Shown here: one piece after another, positions 29,711 through 30,287 of the stretch
How positions within the stretch are numbered: position 1 is the first letter of the stretch
Layout of the letters: each line of letters opens with the position of its first letter
NCBI GenBank assembly: GCA_002501695.1
Contig: DANZ01000044.1
Coordinates: 2,826 to 33,112, forward strand
Length of the DNA: 30,287 nt
Origin: Methanolobus sp. UBA474
Lineage (GTDB): Archaea; Halobacteriota; Methanosarcinia; Methanosarcinales; Methanosarcinaceae
Direction: 5' to 3'
Made by a program: the position numbers and the translations under genes
Notes under the pieces: model-generated
Told to the model about the DNA's origin: nothing
Databases searched by the model: none
The model's input: the letters and a program-made list of their open reading frames with translations, nothing else

Positions 29711-30287
29711 ATGACGCTACCTGATGTTTGCCCCCGGGACGGGGCACCCTCCTGCAAAAGAACTACCTGTCACCTGTATGTTGTAGACTGGCGTTCAGGA
29801 GATGAACAATGTATCATAGGCTATCGCTCAACTCACAAGGGCCTATCAAAATCCTCTCCTGTAGTGGACAGTTACGCACAGGATACCCGCAGGAAGCTGG
29901 GGGATAAGAGGGATCCTAAGTCTCCGGAACTCTGTCAGGAAGCAAGGCAGCCGGAAGAGGCCCGGCACATGGACAGCCGCAGGGAGCCAGGAGTTGCTTC
30001 CCGTGAAGAAATGAGGTCCGTCCATCTGGCTGATGTTTCCTCATCTGATCTCCATAAAGGACCTGATGCGGCCTCTCGTGATGGGATAAAGTCATGGCAG
30101 CGTCCTGATGTCCAGTCCCGGAACGCCTGCGAAGGGCCGGGATATGAGCTGTGCGAAGAAGTAACTGTCAATACTAAGAATACGACAGTGATAGAGTCCA
30201 GGGAGTCACCCCGGGCAGAGCCCCCGAAAAAGAGGAAGTCTCTGGATGATGTAATGAACCTTGATCTTCCTGATAACTATGAGGAGG
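29711..30287 (+). CDS. Cys-rich N-terminus plus low-complexity protein, cut by window end
   Basis: The reading frame is open from ATG 29711 to the last base (192 codons) without a stop, so the 3' end is missing. GAGG lies eight bases before the ATG and an AT-rich TATA-like stretch lies near 29664-29678. The first 40 residues carry Cys7, 15, 20 and 34 in a compact CPRDG ... CKRTTCHLYVVDWR ... CIIGYR arrangement that looks like a small metal-binding or Fe-S module. Residues 45-165 are polar, rich in Ser, Arg, Glu, Asp and Pro, and probably disordered. The visible end (PKKRKSLDDVMNLDLPDNYEEE) may start a new domain. I do not recognise a characterised family. Confidence 0.65.
   Translation, partial: MTLPDVCPRDGAPSCKRTTCHLYVVDWRSGDEQCIIGYRSTHKGLSKSSPVVDSYAQDTRRKLGDKRDPKSPELCQEARQPEEARHMDSRREPGVASREEMRSVHLADVSSSDLHKGPDAASRDGIKSWQRPDVQSRNACEGPGYELCEEVTVNTKNTTVIESRESPRAEPPKKRKSLDDVMNLDLPDNYEE

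Overview
The window looks like chromosome of a methanogenic euryarchaeon, most likely in the Methanosarcinales/Methanosarcinaceae. The reasons are the archaeal three-gene acetoacetyl-CoA thiolase/HMG-CoA synthase/DUF35 operon, a winged-helix + FilR1 (DUF1724) regulator of the kind expanded in Methanosarcinales, an Era-like GTPase next to DUF2073, hxlB, archaeal-type SppA, Prs and HisE, TATA boxes upstream of many genes and anti-SD-matching GGTGATC/GGAGGT ribosome binding sites. No methanogenesis gene is in the window, so the placement is inferred from family content. I see no rRNA, tRNA, CRISPR array, transposase or prophage. Gene content is mostly housekeeping.

Layout. 1-3.4 kb: divergent sppA and metG. 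3.4-7.3 kb (minus): a mevalonate-entry operon, transcribed as XRE regulator, HMG-CoA synthase, thiolase, DUF35 scaffold, CYTH protein. 7.3-10.2 kb (plus): a divergent Cas4-like protein, then a large PUA/PP-loop/ferredoxin protein of the PAPS reductase superfamily. 10.3-12.9 kb: purH and a FilR1 regulator. 12.9-15.2 kb: a UbiA-type membrane prenyltransferase and two unrecognised proteins (one membrane) around a 380-bp non-coding stretch. 15.3-19.7 kb (plus): PhoU-like regulator, Era-like GTPase, DUF2073, an unknown protein, hxlB and an aminotransferase. 19.8-24.3 kb: NOG1-like GTPase, HTH-CBS protein, hisE, a LeuC/HacA large subunit and a YkgJ-type cysteine-cluster protein. 24.3-25.0 kb: a 720-bp non-coding stretch with inverted repeats. 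25.0-30.3 kb: an RCK-DHH phosphoesterase, nnr, a small protein, moaC, prs, and a Cys-rich protein cut by the window end.

The most unusual signal is translational. Two intact, well-conserved genes (PhoU-like at 15324 and RCK-DHH at 26475, minus) have no ATG, GTG or TTG that would include their conserved N-terminal domain. Each has a Shine-Dalgarno-like sequence six bases before an AUA or AUU codon that would give the expected N-terminus. Three further genes (purH, moaC, prs) appear to use TTG. The second notable signal is a repeated operator-like palindrome (TTCGTC-N4-GACGAA): one copy lies between the XRE regulator and the Cas4-like gene, the other inside the Cas4-like gene. Other points are a Cas4-like protein lacking the acidic residue of its expected nuclease motif, an 8-bp hairpin at the predicted 5' end of the FilR1 regulator mRNA, and a CYTH protein tied to the mevalonate operon. 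I did not find a clearly new multi-gene defence or metabolic system.
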